Assembly (NCBI RefSeq): GCF_004114975.1
Contig: NZ_CP030051.1
Coordinates: 1,612,001 to 1,676,000, forward strand
Reading direction: 5' to 3'
DNA from: Bradyrhizobium guangdongense
GTDB taxonomy: Bacteria; Pseudomonadota; Alphaproteobacteria; Rhizobiales; Xanthobacteraceae
DNA length: 64,000 bases
The position numbers and the translations under genes are program-made. Below are positions 43,862 to 52,379 of this stretch, piece by piece (within the stretch, counting starts at the first letter, position 1; each line of letters opens with the position of its first letter). The notes under the pieces are model-generated. The model was given only the letters and a program-made list of their open reading frames with translations. It was not told the DNA's origin and did no database searches.

Positions 43862-44353
43862 ATGCTGTTCCGCTCGAGCGCCGCGATTTGCGGCGCCCTG
43901 GTCGCACTTGCCGTGTCTGTTACCGCTGCCAAATGTGAAACGCGTGGGGGTCGCTCAAACGCCGTCGCCGATACTGCCTCCGGGAATGCGGTGGTCGGCG
44001 CGGCATCCATGTACAATCCGTTCAGGCCCGGCAAGGAGGAGGGCGGTCCGCGCACCGCCTCGGGCGAACGCTATGATCCCTCGGCCTGGACAGCGGCCAT
44101 CAAGACGACTTTGCGCCGCAAATTCGGCGGCGTCCAATTTGGTGTGAAGCCGAAATTCGCGCTCGTCGAGGCGGCCGGCAAGAAGGTCATCGTCAAGATC
44201 AATGACGTCGGCCCGCTCAGGCCCGGCCGCGTCATCGACCTCAACGAGCGGACGATGCGGCATTTCGATCCAGGCCTGGAGCGCGGAGTCATCAAGGACG
44301 TAAGGGTCAGCCCGCTCTCAGGCGACGACTGGACATTGGGACCGGTGGGCTGA
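43862..44353 (+). CDS. RlpA-like double-psi beta-barrel protein
   Basis: A 163-residue exported protein with a signal peptide (about 1-25). The barrel shows the RlpA pattern: ASMYNPFRPGKEEGGPRTASGERYDPSAWTAA in outline, then VIVKINDVGPLRPGRVIDLNERTMRHF. RlpA proteins cleave denuded glycan strands or bind the septal ring; the SPOR domain is absent here and the C-terminus is short, so a wall-binding role is also possible. The second of two adjacent ATGs (43862) has AGGAG five bases upstream. Confidence 0.85.
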   Translation: MLFRSSAAICGALVALAVSVTAAKCETRGGRSNAVADTASGNAVVGAASMYNPFRPGKEEGGPRTASGERYDPSAWTAAIKTTLRRKFGGVQFGVKPKFALVEAAGKKVIVKINDVGPLRPGRVIDLNERTMRHFDPGLERGVIKDVRVSPLSGDDWTLGPVG

Positions 44354-44475
44354 ACATCCCACGCGAAAGAGATCGTGAACGTCTCGGGCAGCGGACCGCC
44401 TTCAGGTGGCTCCGCCTTCCGCGGAAGCCGCTTCGCTGCTATCCTCCCGCACAACAATGGTTCGTGGAGGAAGCA

Positions 44476-45264
44476 ATGCGGTCTCGGGCGGTGCGCGCAA
44501 ATTTGGCGGCCGGCGATGTCGCGCCCGCGGTGCTCGCCATCGGCCGCCCCGACTTTCCTGATGTCCTGATCGACACGCTGCGCCGGCAGGCCGGCGTCGG
44601 CCATTGCATGGTGTTTGCGCTGACGCGCACCGGTGCTGCGAGCTGCCTGCTCGATGTCGGCAATATCCCTGTTGGCGGCGATCTCGGTGCCGCCTATGCC
44701 GGCCAGTTCCACGAGTCCGATCCCAATCGCGATGCGCTGTTCGAGGCCGAGGCCGGCGCGCCGATCCTGCTGCCGAGCTTCGCGCCGCGCATGTACGGCG
44801 CGCGCTACCGGAAAATCTTCTTCAACGATTCCGACATCGTCGACAAATGCGCGACCGCGATCTGGACCGGCGGTACCTGCTTCTACGTCAATTTCTACCG
44901 CATCAGTGCGCAGGGGCGCTTTGACGACGCCGCGCGTGCCCGGCTTCAGGCCATTGCGCCGACGATCGGAGCCAGCGTTGCGCGTCATTTCCAGCAGGCG
45001 GCGATCGCGACGCCGGACCAATCGCTCACCGCGCTGTTTGCGACGCGCGCGCCGCTCTCCGCGCTGACGCCGCGCGAGCAGGAGGTCTGCCGCGGCATCC
45101 TGCTCGGCTTCAGCTCCGAGGCGATCTCGCAAGATCTCGGCATCAGCCTGCATTCGACCCTGACCTACCGCAAGCGTGCCTATCAGCGGCTCGGCATTTC
45201 CTCCCAGAACGAATTGTTTGCGATCGTGCTGCGGCTGCTCTCGGGCGCATCCAGCCTGAATTAG
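44476..45264 (+). CDS. LuxR-family transcriptional regulator
   Basis: A 262-residue regulator: an N-terminal domain of about 190 residues without a recognisable autoinducer or receiver motif, and a C-terminal LuxR HTH (LTPREQEVCRGILLGFSSEAISQDLGISLHSTLTYRKRAYQRLGI). The HTH keeps the LTPREQEV and KRAYxRLGI marks. GGAGGAAGC lies before the ATG at 44476. The signal is unknown. Convergent with the autotransporter gene, 104 bases away, which it might control. Confidence 0.88.
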   Translation: MRSRAVRANLAAGDVAPAVLAIGRPDFPDVLIDTLRRQAGVGHCMVFALTRTGAASCLLDVGNIPVGGDLGAAYAGQFHESDPNRDALFEAEAGAPILLPSFAPRMYGARYRKIFFNDSDIVDKCATAIWTGGTCFYVNFYRISAQGRFDDAARARLQAIAPTIGASVARHFQQAAIATPDQSLTALFATRAPLSALTPREQEVCRGILLGFSSEAISQDLGISLHSTLTYRKRAYQRLGISSQNELFAIVLRLLSGASSLN

Positions 45265-45368
45265 CGGTATGTACTCATCATCGCTGCAGACGTCTCTTTG
45301 ACCTTCCGGCCTTCACCATCTCGGATGAGTGCGGAGCATCGCCGTTCGGGCTGTTTCGCGGCTGGCCC

Positions 45369-48300
45369 CTACCAGGCGTACCGCACTGCGCCCTTGCCGG
45401 CGTAGGAGCGCGTCATATTGGAGAACTCGCCCTCGAAGCTCGCGCCGATCGACCAGCCGCTGGACCATTTCACCTCGGCTGTTGCCGTGGTGAGGGCGGA
45501 CTCGCTGGCCTGGCGCGCGCCGTTGACGACGAACGCTGTGCCTGGCAGCGACTGGAACACGGCGCCGATGCTGCGGTCCGGGCTGAAGTCATGGGCCCAG
45601 GCCAAGCGGCCGCGCAGCGTCAGCATGGCGTCCTGCATTGCAAACGACTTGTCGCCGCGCAGGCCGAGTTCGCTGCGAGTGTCGGTGACGCCCTTGGCCG
45701 CATAGGTCAGGGCAAAGGTGCCGGCTCCCGAGACGACGCTCTCCGCGTAGTTCGGCAGGTTGAAGGTCGTGACCTGGCCTGCGGCATAGGGCGTGATAGC
45801 GACGCCGCCGATCCACGGCGCAACGAAGTGGTAGCCGCTTTCCACGCGCCCCGACCAGGCATTGGCGTTGAACTCCGCGCGCAGGTGGTCGACGCCCGTC
45901 GCCGTGACGATGCGGTCGGTGGTCACGTCCTGCCAGCCGTAGGCTAACGCGGCGGTGAGATAGGCCGGGCCGACAGTGTGGCGCGCGAAGGCGCCGGCCT
46001 GGAACAGATCCGAGCGGCCCCAGCCGAGGCCGTTGACGCTGAAACTGGTGCCGCCGCCGGCGAGTGCGAAGCCGGCGATGGTGTCCGGCGAGAAGCGGTA
46101 GCCGGCACCGACAGCCGTGCCGTAGATGCCGCTCGTCGTGTTGGCCGAGCCGAGCGCAGCGTTGCCGCTTGTGGTCTGCGAACCGCCGAAGCCCGCGGCC
46201 CAAACGCTCCAGCGCCGGTCGGAGGCAAGCTCTGCGGCTGCGGCCTTGCGCGGCATGCGGGCGAAGGCGTCGCGCGCATCGCCGGCACGCGCGGCGGAGG
46301 CGAGCGACGAGTTCTCCTCGGCGAACGGCACCACGCCGCCGCTGCCCGCCGTGCTGCCGTCGCGGCCCGTGACGAACGGATCGGTCAGCAATCCCAGGAA
46401 CTGGCTCATGGCGTCGAACGTGGTCTGCTGCGATCCTGTCGCGCTCTCGCCCGACAGCTGGGTCAGGTCGCTCGCAGAACGCCCGGCAAAGGCGACGTTG
46501 ATGCCACCGTTGGCGTCGAAGAAGTTCTGCAGCGTGGCCGCGACTGCGCTCTGGTTGGCGTTGAGACCGGTCCGGGTGCCGTAGTCGAGCGCAAAATTCA
46601 GATAGGCGTGGCTGCTGTCATAGCTGAGGCTCGCGGCAACGCCGGCCGGCGCGCCCGTACCATCGAGGCTGGTGAACGTGCCGCTGACGCCACCCGCCGC
46701 GGACAGGATCGTGTATTGCTTCGCCACGGTGCCGCCGGTGGCGACGCTGATGCCGACCGCTCCGCCGAGCGCCGCGGTGCCGGTCACGTTGACCGACGAG
46801 GCGCCATTCGAATTGAGCGTCACCAGGTACAGCGCGCCCGACTGGAAGGCGAGGTTGCCCGCGATTGTCATCGCTGAGCCCGCCGGCCCGCTGCGGGGCA
46901 GCAATATGCCGCCGCTGGCAATCACGGCTTCGCCGACGGTGCCGCTGCCTGCGAGTGCGCCGCCAGCATTCACCGTTGTCAGGCTCGAGGATGCGATCGA
47001 GCCCTCGACCCGCAACACACCGCCATTGACCGTCGTGGCACCGGTATAAGTGTTGGCGCCCGACAGGGTCAGGGTGCCGGCACCCACCTTCACCAGCGAG
47101 CCGCCGACGCCACCCGCCGGATCGCCATCAAACCTGCCATCGGAAATGACCCCGCTGACGGTGGTGGAGAGATTGTTGCCGCCGACGGTCAGCTCCTTTG
47201 CGCCGAGAAAATAGTTTCCGGCGCCCTCGATCGAGCCGGCCGTCATGCCGGCGGTGGCCAGCCCTGAGATGTCGACCAATCCATTCGCACTGGTGATGAA
47301 GCGCGCGGTTCCGCCGGTGGCAGCGCCGCTAAATCCGGTGCCGGCGCCGGCATTGGTGATGATCGTGGCGGCGTCCGCCGTGCTGCCGCCTCCAAAGACG
47401 ACAGCGCCATTGAGGCTGAGAGGGGCGTTGTTGACGATGGTGGCATTGCCCGCGGTGCTGCTGTCGATAAAAATGATCTCGCCGGTGTTGTTGGCGATGG
47501 CGGCACTGCCGGCCGTGCTGCTGTCCTGGAACACGACCCGTCCCGCCCCAGGGGTGGCGTTATTCGTGATGGTGGCGTTGGCGCCACTGCTGGTATTCGA
47601 GAAAACAACACTACCGCTGCCGCTGTTGTTGATTGTGGCACTGCCGGCGGTGCTGTTGGTAAAGCCCGAACCAATGTCCACACCGAAGACCACCGCGCCG
47701 GCATTCGTGATGCTGGCGTGCCCGGCCGTGGCACTGTCCTGGAATTGGATGGTCCCGCTGCTGCTGTTCGTGATGGCCGCGTTGCCTGCCGCGCTCGTGG
47801 ACTTGAAGACCAAGCTGTCGTTATTCAAAATGCGGGAGCTTCCGGCGGTGCTGCTGCTCGAAAAAAGAAAAACATCTCCGACGTTGATCGTGATGGTGGA
47901 ATTGCCGGCCGTGCTGCTGCCACTGAACTCCCCATGTCCGTTGATCGTGGCGTTCGCGGCCGTGCTGGTTCCATAAAAGAGCGTATAGCCGTTGATGGTG
48001 GCGCTACCCGCACTGCTGGCGATATTGAAAATCAGTGTACCCCCGTTGATCGTGGCGCTGCCGCCATTGATCACGATACCGGCCCCGTCGAACATGAGGT
48101 CATGATTGTTGGTGAAGGTGTAGTTCGACGCGCCGGGGTTGAACGTGAGGCCCCCGATCGTCGTATCGCCTGCGAACGACAATGCCGTGGTGTTCGACGT
48201 GTTGAAGAACGCGGTGCCGGTGGGGACCGCGGCGGGAGTCCAGTTGGTCGCCGTGTTGAAATCGCCCGAGCCCGGATTGGTGAGCCACGTCGCGTCCTGC

Positions 48301-48473
48301 GCCTGCGCGCCGGTCGCTGAAAGGCACACCGTAGTGAACAACATCGTTGTGAGGGTCCGCAGGGAGCCGCCGCGAAACGCGGTCAGATCCGACCTGCAAA
48401 GCCGCCAGTTGCCTGAGACTCCAATTTGGGACGACGGTTTTGCCCCACCGAAATCATCCGAAACCAGTTTCAT
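45369..48473 (-). CDS. Autotransporter with tandem-repeat passenger
   Basis: A 1034-residue type V secretion protein. A long signal peptide region (about 1-60, with the hydrophobic core LTTMLFTTVCLSATGAQA) leads into a passenger with about 11 tandem units of 20-27 residues built on SSTAGNATI/TINN (about 125-395), then a beta-strand repeat LVKVGAGTLTLSGANTYTG (about 450-470). The C-terminal beta-barrel (about 760-1034, RWSVWAAGFGG to GAVRYAW) ends in aromatic Trp as outer-membrane barrels do. The passenger is probably a beta-helix adhesin or surface layer. M44 is an alternative start. Confidence 0.92.
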   Translation of the reverse strand: MKLVSDDFGGAKPSSQIGVSGNWRLCRSDLTAFRGGSLRTLTTMLFTTVCLSATGAQAQDATWLTNPGSGDFNTATNWTPAAVPTGTAFFNTSNTTALSFAGDTTIGGLTFNPGASNYTFTNNHDLMFDGAGIVINGGSATINGGTLIFNIASSAGSATINGYTLFYGTSTAANATINGHGEFSGSSTAGNSTITINVGDVFLFSSSSTAGSSRILNNDSLVFKSTSAAGNAAITNSSSGTIQFQDSATAGHASITNAGAVVFGVDIGSGFTNSTAGSATINNSGSGSVVFSNTSSGANATITNNATPGAGRVVFQDSSTAGSAAIANNTGEIIFIDSSTAGNATIVNNAPLSLNGAVVFGGGSTADAATIITNAGAGTGFSGAATGGTARFITSANGLVDISGLATAGMTAGSIEGAGNYFLGAKELTVGGNNLSTTVSGVISDGRFDGDPAGGVGGSLVKVGAGTLTLSGANTYTGATTVNGGVLRVEGSIASSSLTTVNAGGALAGSGTVGEAVIASGGILLPRSGPAGSAMTIAGNLAFQSGALYLVTLNSNGASSVNVTGTAALGGAVGISVATGGTVAKQYTILSAAGGVSGTFTSLDGTGAPAGVAASLSYDSSHAYLNFALDYGTRTGLNANQSAVAATLQNFFDANGGINVAFAGRSASDLTQLSGESATGSQQTTFDAMSQFLGLLTDPFVTGRDGSTAGSGGVVPFAEENSSLASAARAGDARDAFARMPRKAAAAELASDRRWSVWAAGFGGSQTTSGNAALGSANTTSGIYGTAVGAGYRFSPDTIAGFALAGGGTSFSVNGLGWGRSDLFQAGAFARHTVGPAYLTAALAYGWQDVTTDRIVTATGVDHLRAEFNANAWSGRVESGYHFVAPWIGGVAITPYAAGQVTTFNLPNYAESVVSGAGTFALTYAAKGVTDTRSELGLRGDKSFAMQDAMLTLRGRLAWAHDFSPDRSIGAVFQSLPGTAFVVNGARQASESALTTATAEVKWSSGWSIGASFEGEFSNMTRSYAGKGAVRYAW

Positions 48474-48803
48474 TATCCGACTCGATCCAGTTTCAATTTT
48501 TGGCTGCGAAACGCATGAGAAACCATGACCCGCGCACTCTGGTACCGATCGGATATTTGCGCCTCAACCGTTCGGTTGAATGCGGCTGCCAAACCTTCGA
48601 TCGAGTGTGAATCACCACCTTGTGTTGCCAAACCGCGACACCGGATATCTGACCGGGAGTCGCGCGACGGCGCACAGCGGACCCAGCGCGGTCACCATGT
48701 ATCGGGCAATACCTTCAGTCGCACCTCATATGAGGAACGAGCGAAGTGCTGAGCATTTGATAGCGAGGTGCGCGCCGCTGCTCGGCGCGCGCGGTGGCCG
48801 GAA
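48474..48803. other. 330-base divergent intergenic stretch
   Basis: It separates the divergent autotransporter and flavoprotein genes. It contains a perfect dyad at 48564-48579 (see separate entry) and no convincing ORF, RNA or terminator. Promoters for both genes must lie here. Confidence 0.5.
48564..48579. promoter_or_regulatory. Candidate TetR-type operator dyad
   Basis: TCAACCG-TT-CGGTTGA is a perfect 7-bp inverted repeat with a two-base centre, the kind of short dyad bound by TetR-family dimers. It lies about 98 bases upstream of the autotransporter start and 232 upstream of the flavoprotein. No TetR gene is in the neighbourhood. Confidence 0.4.
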
Positions 48804-49718
48804 ATGAAAGCGCCTGTGATGCCCTCTTCTGACGAACCCGACGTTCTCGACTGCCTCGTCATCGGAGGCGGACCGGCCGGGCTCACCGCCGCGCTCTATC
48901 TGGCGCGCTATAAACGGTCGGTGGCGGTGTTCGATGCCGGACGCAGCCGGGCGGAATGGATCCCGAGGAGCCACAATTACCCGGGCTTCCCGTCCGGCAT
49001 TTCCGGTCATGAGCTCCTTGGCCTGCTCAGGACCCAGGCGTCTTCCTACGAAATCTCGCTCGTCAATGCCCGCGTGGACAGTCTCGCCCGGGCCGGTGAG
49101 CTGTTCGAGGCGCGCTTCGAGGGCGGCACGGCAAGGGCGCGGAGCGTTCTTCTCGCCACCGGCATCATCGATGTCGAACCCGAGATCGACGGGCATGACG
49201 AGGCCGTCCATCGCGGCCTGATCCGTTACTGTCCCGTTTGCGACGGCTACGAGGCGGCCGACAAGCGCATCGGCGTCTATGGCGCCGGCATCGGCGCCGT
49301 GAACAAGGCCAAATTCCTGCGCAGCTATTCGCGTGACGTCGCTCTCGTTCTCTCCGGCGACGAGCCCCTCGACGAGGAGGATCTCCGCGCATCCGGCATC
49401 ACGCTGATCCGCGCTCCCAATCGATTGCGCATCGACGAACGGAACATCGTCGCCCTGTGCGAGGGGAAAGAAATTGCGTTCGATGTGCTCTACCCCGCGC
49501 TCGGCTGCAAGGCGGGCTCGCCCCTTGCAACCGGCCTTGGCGCGACGTGCAATGATGTGGGATGTCTCGACGTGGACGAGCATCAGCAGACCACGGTGCC
49601 GGGCATCTATGCGGCGGGCGATGTCGTGTCCGATCTCCACCAGATCGCGGTCGGCACCGGCCACGCCGCGATCGCAGCCACCCACATTCACAAGACATTG
49701 CCGCCGAATCCGCGGTGA
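48804..49718 (+). CDS. Thioredoxin-reductase-like FAD/NAD(P) oxidoreductase
   Basis: A 304-residue flavoprotein with TrxR layout: FAD motif GGGPAG (21-26), redox pair Cys143-Pro-Val-Cys146 (RYCPVCDG), NAD(P) Rossmann segment [10 protein letters not shown], and the FAD-closing motif [13 protein letters not shown]. TrxB usually has CATC or CAVC; the CPVC variant suggests a different partner. No thioredoxin gene is adjacent. Substrate unknown. The ATG at 48804 follows a weak site; M6 (48819) is possible. Confidence 0.88.
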   Translation: MKAPVMPSSDEPDVLDCLVIGGGPAGLTAALYLARYKRSVAVFDAGRSRAEWIPRSHNYPGFPSGISGHELLGLLRTQASSYEISLVNARVDSLARAGELFEARFEGGTARARSVLLATGIIDVEPEIDGHDEAVHRGLIRYCPVCDGYEAADKRIGVYGAGIGAVNKAKFLRSYSRDVALVLSGDEPLDEEDLRASGITLIRAPNRLRIDERNIVALCEGKEIAFDVLYPALGCKAGSPLATGLGATCNDVGCLDVDEHQQTTVPGIYAAGDVVSDLHQIAVGTGHAAIAATHIHKTLPPNPR

Positions 49719-49782
49719 GAAGGGCGAGGTCGAGATGCGGGAAGGCCTGCGCGATTTTGGCGGGCGCGCGAGGCCGATCTGC

Positions 49783-50673
49783 TCAAACCGTCCGGTGCCT
49801 GTTGCGGGCTCCAATCAATTCCGCCACCAGCGGATTCGGATAACGGCGCTGCTGGGTCACGGCAAAGAACTGCTCCTTCAGCGCGTTCAGCCGCGCCCGC
49901 TCGACGAGCAAGCCCGAGCGCAGCTCATCGATCACGACGATCGAGGGCACCAACGTCACGCCGCTGCTCTCGCGAGCCATCAGGCGCAGCATCGCCATGT
50001 CGTCGACCTCGGCGGTGATGGTCGGACGGATACCGCTGCTGCCCATGAGCGCATCGAAAGCGGAACGCAGCGCGCTGCCGCGTCCCGGCAGCACCACCGG
50101 CGTATCTGCAAGATCATGCGGGAAGCGGAAGCGGGAGGGCTTTACCGGCTTGCGGCCGACCAGACTGACCCGCTGCTCGTCGATCAGCGTATTCTCGAAA
50201 CTGCTGCTGGCATCCGGCGGCGCCGGATGGTTGGCGAGCACCAGGTCGAGCCTGTGTAAGTCCAGCAATTTCAGGAGATCGCCGAACAGGCCGGTGTGGA
50301 TGATCAGTTCCACCTCGCTGCGACCGATCAGCGGTCGCAGAAACGCGATCTGGAAGTTGCGCGACAGCGTTGCAGCTGCGCCGACCCGCAACAGCTGGCG
50401 TCCGGGCCGCAGGCCCGACAGGGTCTCGATCAACTCGTGCCCGGACTTGAACACGCTGCCGGCGTAATCGAGCGCGATGCGGCCCGCTTCGGTCAGCTGC
50501 AGCGTGCGGCCGACCCGCTCGAACAGCTGTTGGCCGAGCTGCTCCTCCAGTGCTTTGACCTGAACCGACAGGGACGAGGGCGAAACGTTGAGCCGCTGCG
50601 CCGCACGGCTCATGCTGCCTTCGGTGGCGATGATCCAGAAATAGCGCAGATGATGGTAGTTCAGGTGCGGCAT
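49783..50673 (-). CDS. LysR-family regulator, NhaR-like
   Basis: A 296-residue LysR regulator. The HTH (LNYHHLRYFWIIATEGSMSRAAQRLNVSPSSLSVQVKALEEQLGQQLFER in outline) matches the NhaR subgroup, which controls Na+/H+ antiporter genes. The effector domain begins near 90. It is divergent from dabB, a relative of antiporter subunits, so it is the likely regulator of dabBA. A TTGAAC...GTTCAA dyad lies in the shared gap. Stop is close to the flavoprotein gene, convergent. Confidence 0.9.
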   Translation of the reverse strand: MPHLNYHHLRYFWIIATEGSMSRAAQRLNVSPSSLSVQVKALEEQLGQQLFERVGRTLQLTEAGRIALDYAGSVFKSGHELIETLSGLRPGRQLLRVGAAATLSRNFQIAFLRPLIGRSEVELIIHTGLFGDLLKLLDLHRLDLVLANHPAPPDASSSFENTLIDEQRVSLVGRKPVKPSRFRFPHDLADTPVVLPGRGSALRSAFDALMGSSGIRPTITAEVDDMAMLRLMARESSGVTLVPSIVVIDELRSGLLVERARLNALKEQFFAVTQQRRYPNPLVAELIGARNRHRTV

Positions 50674-50687
50674 CTTGATCGTTCTAT

Positions 50688-50709
50688 TTGAACTAACGAT
50701 TGGGTTCAA
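50688..50709. promoter_or_regulatory. Candidate LysR operator between lysR and dabB
   Basis: TTGAAC (50688-50693) and GTTCAA (50704-50709) form a perfect inverted repeat with ten bases between. It sits 15 bases from the LysR start and about 70 from dabB, the usual place for a divergently autoregulated LysR site. The gap is AT-richer than the genes. Confidence 0.55.
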
Positions 50710-50779
50710 TAATTGAATTTTTCTTAAATAGCGGGACGCGCTACGCACTCGGCCGCCGGACCAACCCAGCCGAGATGCC

Positions 50780-52366
50780 ATGATCAAGCTCCTGCCTTGC
50801 CTCGCCGCGCTGGCCCCGCTCACGCTCTGCGCGGTCAGCCTACTTCCATCGCGTGACAGCACCCCCGGTTTCGTCCGCGCCGCGATCGTTGCAGCGGCGG
50901 CTGCGCTTGGCTTCGCCGTCGCGGCGGGGCTCGCTTGCGCTCTTGACGGGGCCGGGCGATCAGCGCTGCTCGGCGGATATGGGCTCGGGCTCTCGCTCCA
51001 CGTCGACGCGCTCGCCGCGACTCTCTGCGTGCTGGTCGGCTTCATCGGTCTCGTCGTCGTCAAGTACAGCCGCAACTATCTGGGCGGCGATCCCGGCCAG
51101 GTCAGGTTCATGCGCTCGCTTCTGCTTACGCTCGCCTCCGTTTTGACGCTGCTGATCTCCGGCAATCTGGTGCTCCTTCTGATGGCCTGGGTCGCCACGA
51201 GCGTCTCGCTCGGCAGGCTGCTGCTGTTCTACGACACGCGGCCCGCCGCGATCCGCGCATACCGCAAGAAGTTCGTCGTGAGCCGGCTCGGCGATGGCTG
51301 CCTCGCGCTTGCCGCCGTGCTGCTCTACCTCCATTTCGGCACACTCGAAATCGCCGATCTCGCGGCCGGGGCGCGCAGCAGCGCGGCGACAGGTTCGCCG
51401 GCAATCACGGCGGCGGCGCTGCTGATCGTGGCGACAGCCATGCTCAAATCCGCGCAATTGCCGCTGCATGGCTGGCTGATCGAGGTGATGGAGACGCCGA
51501 CCCCGGTGTCGGCGCTGCTGCATGCCGGCATCATCAATGCCGGCGGCTTCCTGGTCCTGCGGCTCGGCGACGTGCTGCTGCTGGCGACGCCCGCGCTCGA
51601 CGTGCTGGCCGTCGTCGGCGGCGCCACGGCGCTATTCGGCTCGCTGGTGATGCTGACGCAGACCTCGGTGAAGGTCCAATTGGCCTACTCGACTGTCGCC
51701 CAGATGGGATTCATGCTGCTGCAATGCGGCCTCGGCGCCTTCTCGGCTGCACTTTTGCATATTGTCGCGCATTCCCTCTACAAGGCGCACGCCTTCCTCT
51801 CCTCAGGCAGCATCATCGACCTCGCGCGTGCCTCCTGGACCCCCAGCCCGGGTGGTCAGCCCCATCCGGCGCGGCTGATCCTGGCACTTGCCGCGGTCGT
51901 GGGTCTGACGCTGCTGATGGGCTGGGCTCTCGGAGTGACCTTGCGCAGTAATCCCGCGCAGATCGCGCTCGGCTCTGTGCTGCTGATGGGGCTGGTGCAT
52001 CTCATGGCCAATGCCCTCGACGAGCGGCCAAACGTTTTCGTTGTCGTGCGCGGCGCCGCAACCGCCATCGCTCTCGCGGCGGTTTACTTCGCGCTCCAGG
52101 CCGCGACGGCCTGGCTCGTTGCGGGCAGCGTTCCGACCGGCCGCCCAGTCGATGGCGTTGCACCGATGCTGATCGCGATCCTGGCGGTGATCTCCTTTGC
52201 AGCCGTGACCCTGTTCCAGAACCAGATGATGCGCCGCGCCGACGCACGGTTCTGGATCGCTGCCTATGTGCATCTGCGCAACGGGCTCTACCTCAACACG
52301 CTCGCCAACCGCCTTGTCCTCGCGATGTGGCCGCAGGCTTCCACCCAACTCTCGACCAAACCCTGA
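50780..52366 (+). CDS. dabB: DAB inorganic carbon transporter, membrane subunit DabB
   Basis: A 528-residue membrane protein of the NuoL/MrpA-like proton-translocating family with about 13-14 helices. Conserved segments: LLLMAWVATSVSLGRLLLFY, ATAMLKSAQLPLHGWLIEVMETPTPVSALLHAG, and AYSTVAQMGFMLLQCGLG. Paired with DabA, it forms the DAB complex, proposed to use ion flow to drive CO2 hydration and bicarbonate build-up. The next gene, dabA, starts 14 bases after its stop. A divergent NhaR-like LysR lies upstream. Confidence 0.92.
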   Translation: MIKLLPCLAALAPLTLCAVSLLPSRDSTPGFVRAAIVAAAAALGFAVAAGLACALDGAGRSALLGGYGLGLSLHVDALAATLCVLVGFIGLVVVKYSRNYLGGDPGQVRFMRSLLLTLASVLTLLISGNLVLLLMAWVATSVSLGRLLLFYDTRPAAIRAYRKKFVVSRLGDGCLALAAVLLYLHFGTLEIADLAAGARSSAATGSPAITAAALLIVATAMLKSAQLPLHGWLIEVMETPTPVSALLHAGIINAGGFLVLRLGDVLLLATPALDVLAVVGGATALFGSLVMLTQTSVKVQLAYSTVAQMGFMLLQCGLGAFSAALLHIVAHSLYKAHAFLSSGSIIDLARASWTPSPGGQPHPARLILALAAVVGLTLLMGWALGVTLRSNPAQIALGSVLLMGLVHLMANALDERPNVFVVVRGAATAIALAAVYFALQAATAWLVAGSVPTGRPVDGVAPMLIAILAVISFAAVTLFQNQMMRRADARFWIAAYVHLRNGLYLNTLANRLVLAMWPQASTQLSTKP

Positions 52367-52379
52367 CGCCGAGATCATC

